Assembly (NCBI GenBank): GCA_013003515.1
Contig: JABDIW010000095.1
Span: 1 to 7,353, forward strand
Direction: 5' to 3'
From: Acidimicrobiia bacterium
Lineage (GTDB): Bacteria > Actinomycetota > Acidimicrobiia > Spongiisociales > UBA5794
DNA length: 7,353 bases
In this document: positions 7,032 to 7,353 of the stretch, piece by piece
Numbering within the stretch: the first letter of the stretch is position 1
Layout: every line of letters starts with the position of its first letter
Program-made: the position numbers and the translations under genes
Notes under the pieces: model-generated
Told to the model about the DNA's origin: nothing
The model's database searches: none
Seen by the model: the letters and a program-made list of their open reading frames with translations, nothing else

Positions 7032-7037
7032 TACGCT
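7032..7037 (+). promoter_or_regulatory. -10 box for a possible leaderless transcript
   Basis: TACGCT ends seven bases before the ATG of the small plus-strand frame, the spacing at which transcription would begin on the A of the ATG. Leaderless genes with this arrangement are common in Actinomycetota. No -35 element is evident. Confidence 0.35.
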
Positions 7038-7044
7038 CGCCCCA

Positions 7045-7131
7045 ATGCAGACCAGGTATCTCCTCATCGCATCGATCGCCACCGGGCTGGCGATTCTTGC
7101 AGCTGCAGCGTGGTTCTTCGGGACCCTGTAG
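7045..7131 (+). CDS. Possible 28-residue single-pass membrane peptide
   Basis: This is a short frame of 28 codons from ATG to TAG, divergent from lpd. It starts MQTRYLLIAS, giving one positive charge before a nearly continuous hydrophobic run of about 20 residues (YLLIASIATGLAILAAAAWF), and ends FFGTL. That is the profile of a single transmembrane helix with a cytoplasmic N-terminus. No Shine-Dalgarno is present, but a TACGCT box at leaderless spacing is. A GC-rich hairpin starts ten bases past the stop. Codon third positions are GC-rich like those of neighbouring genes. I do not recognise the family. It could be a small membrane regulator or chance hydrophobic coding; its promoter, size and terminator arrangement make a real gene plausible. 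Confidence 0.4.
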   Translation: MQTRYLLIASIATGLAILAAAAWFFGTL

Positions 7132-7140
7132 GAATAGAGA

Positions 7141-7166
7141 GAGGCCCCGAGTCGCCCCGGAGCCTC
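7141..7166. terminator. GC-rich hairpin after the small plus-strand frame
   Basis: gaggccccg (7141-7149) pairs with cggagcctc (7158-7166), giving nine positions with one mismatch around an eight-base loop. It lies ten bases downstream of the small ORF stop. There is no T-run on the plus strand; on the minus strand it is followed by a pyrimidine-rich TCTCTCTATTCC. It could end transcription in either direction. Confidence 0.35.
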
Positions 7167-7216
7167 GTCTCCGCCCCGGTTCACCCCCAAGGGCCGGAAG
7201 GGTGTGGATCGGGGCT

Positions 7217-7285
7217 CGGACGCAGCAGTGAAAGCAGAAAGCCCCTGGCTTCCTCTCCCTCCCCAAACGGGGATCACTGCGTCCG
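7217..7285. repeat. 12-bp inverted repeat enclosing two hairpins
   Basis: The left arm cggacgcag-cag-tga (7217-7231) pairs with the right arm tcactgcgtccg (7274-7285), giving 12 base pairs with a three-base bulge. Inside are AAGCC/GGCTT (7239-7251) and TCCCC/GGGGA (7260-7273, four-base loop), giving a three-way-junction-like fold on either strand. I could not match it to a riboswitch, tRNA, SRP RNA or RNase P motif. Confidence 0.4.
7230..7273 (-). terminator. Possible intrinsic terminator of an upstream minus-strand gene
   Basis: On the minus strand, hairpin TCCCC-GTTT-GGGGA is followed by AAGCC-AGG-GGCTT and then the T-rich TCTGCTTTC. It starts one base after a TGA that ends an open frame entering from the right edge. 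Stems are only five base pairs, so termination strength is uncertain. Confidence 0.3.
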
Positions 7286-7353
7286 GTTCTGATATCGCCG
7301 AGAGCCGGCGCGCTCCGGCAGCGGGCCGACACCAGTGACCATCGGCAGGTGCG
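7274..7353 (-). CDS. Possible last 25 codons of an unidentified gene
   Basis: A minus-strand frame enters from the right edge and runs 25 codons to a TGA at 7276-7274. It reads HLPMVTGVGPLPERAG and ends in YQNRTQ. Third positions are about 80 percent G or C, and terminator-like hairpins follow directly, which is what the end of a real gene would look like. Twenty-five codons are too few to identify a family, and a chance open frame is possible. Confidence 0.22.
   Translation of the reverse strand, partial: HLPMVTGVGPLPERAGSRRYQNRTQ

Larger units (their letters stand above)
7167..7353. other. Non-coding right edge with nested inverted repeats
   Basis: No convincing complete gene is present here. 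A looser hairpin can be drawn at 7174-7214 (ccccg/cgggg outer stem, caccc/gggtg inner stem). Beyond it is the 12-bp inverted repeat at 7217-7285, enclosing two small hairpins. The stretch may hold the end of an upstream minus-strand gene with its terminator. Confidence 0.4.

Noticed and set aside
7217..7285. tRNA or known riboswitch
   Set aside because: The size is tRNA-like, but there is no T-loop GTTCGA motif, anticodon arm or D-loop pattern, and none of the riboswitch core motifs I could recall (TPP, cobalamin, glycine, SAM, c-di-AMP) is present.
6493..7332. A 279-codon minus-strand frame covering the lpd start and upstream region
   Set aside because: It is out of frame with lpd, Arg-rich, without motifs, and would overlap most of the lpd FAD domain.

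Overview
This is a GC-rich window whose main genes all lie on the minus strand. The protein families look actinobacterial: an E2 with the 'STDKVDTE' lipoyl site and long Ala/Pro linkers, LipB and LipA resembling the mycobacterial proteins, frequent GTG starts, and TANNNT -10-like boxes. I would place it in Actinomycetota, possibly an early-branching class such as Acidimicrobiia. That placement is inference. No tRNA, rRNA, CRISPR array, insertion sequence or phage gene is visible.

In the direction of transcription (right to left) the layout is as follows. The right edge (about 7132-7353) is non-coding or holds only the last 25 codons of an unknown gene, with nested inverted repeats and terminator-like hairpins. 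A possible 28-residue membrane peptide is encoded on the plus strand at 7045-7131, divergent from the main operon. Then come lpd (dihydrolipoamide dehydrogenase, 6941-5571), a 207-bp gap holding what looks like the C-terminal relic of a 2-oxoacid dehydrogenase E1 gene (5560-5378), the E2 acyltransferase gene (5363-3855), a single gene encoding octanoyltransferase LipB fused to lipoyl synthase LipA (3882-2224), an M24 Xaa-Pro-type peptidase (2218-1142), and the first 363 codons of transketolase (1089 to the left edge).

The core forms a self-contained lipoate module. LipB moves octanoate from acyl carrier protein onto the E2 lipoyl lysine. LipA inserts the two sulfurs. The lipoylated E2 carries acyl groups to CoA, and Lpd reoxidises the dihydrolipoyl arm. 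E2, lipBA and the peptidase gene are packed with overlaps or gaps of a few bases and are probably co-transcribed.

The two most notable points are the LipB-LipA fusion, which puts both steps of lipoate assembly in one polypeptide, and the E1-like tail left between lpd and E2. The tail suggests that the E1 gene was lost or moved by rearrangement while its ribosome-binding-site context for E2 was kept.
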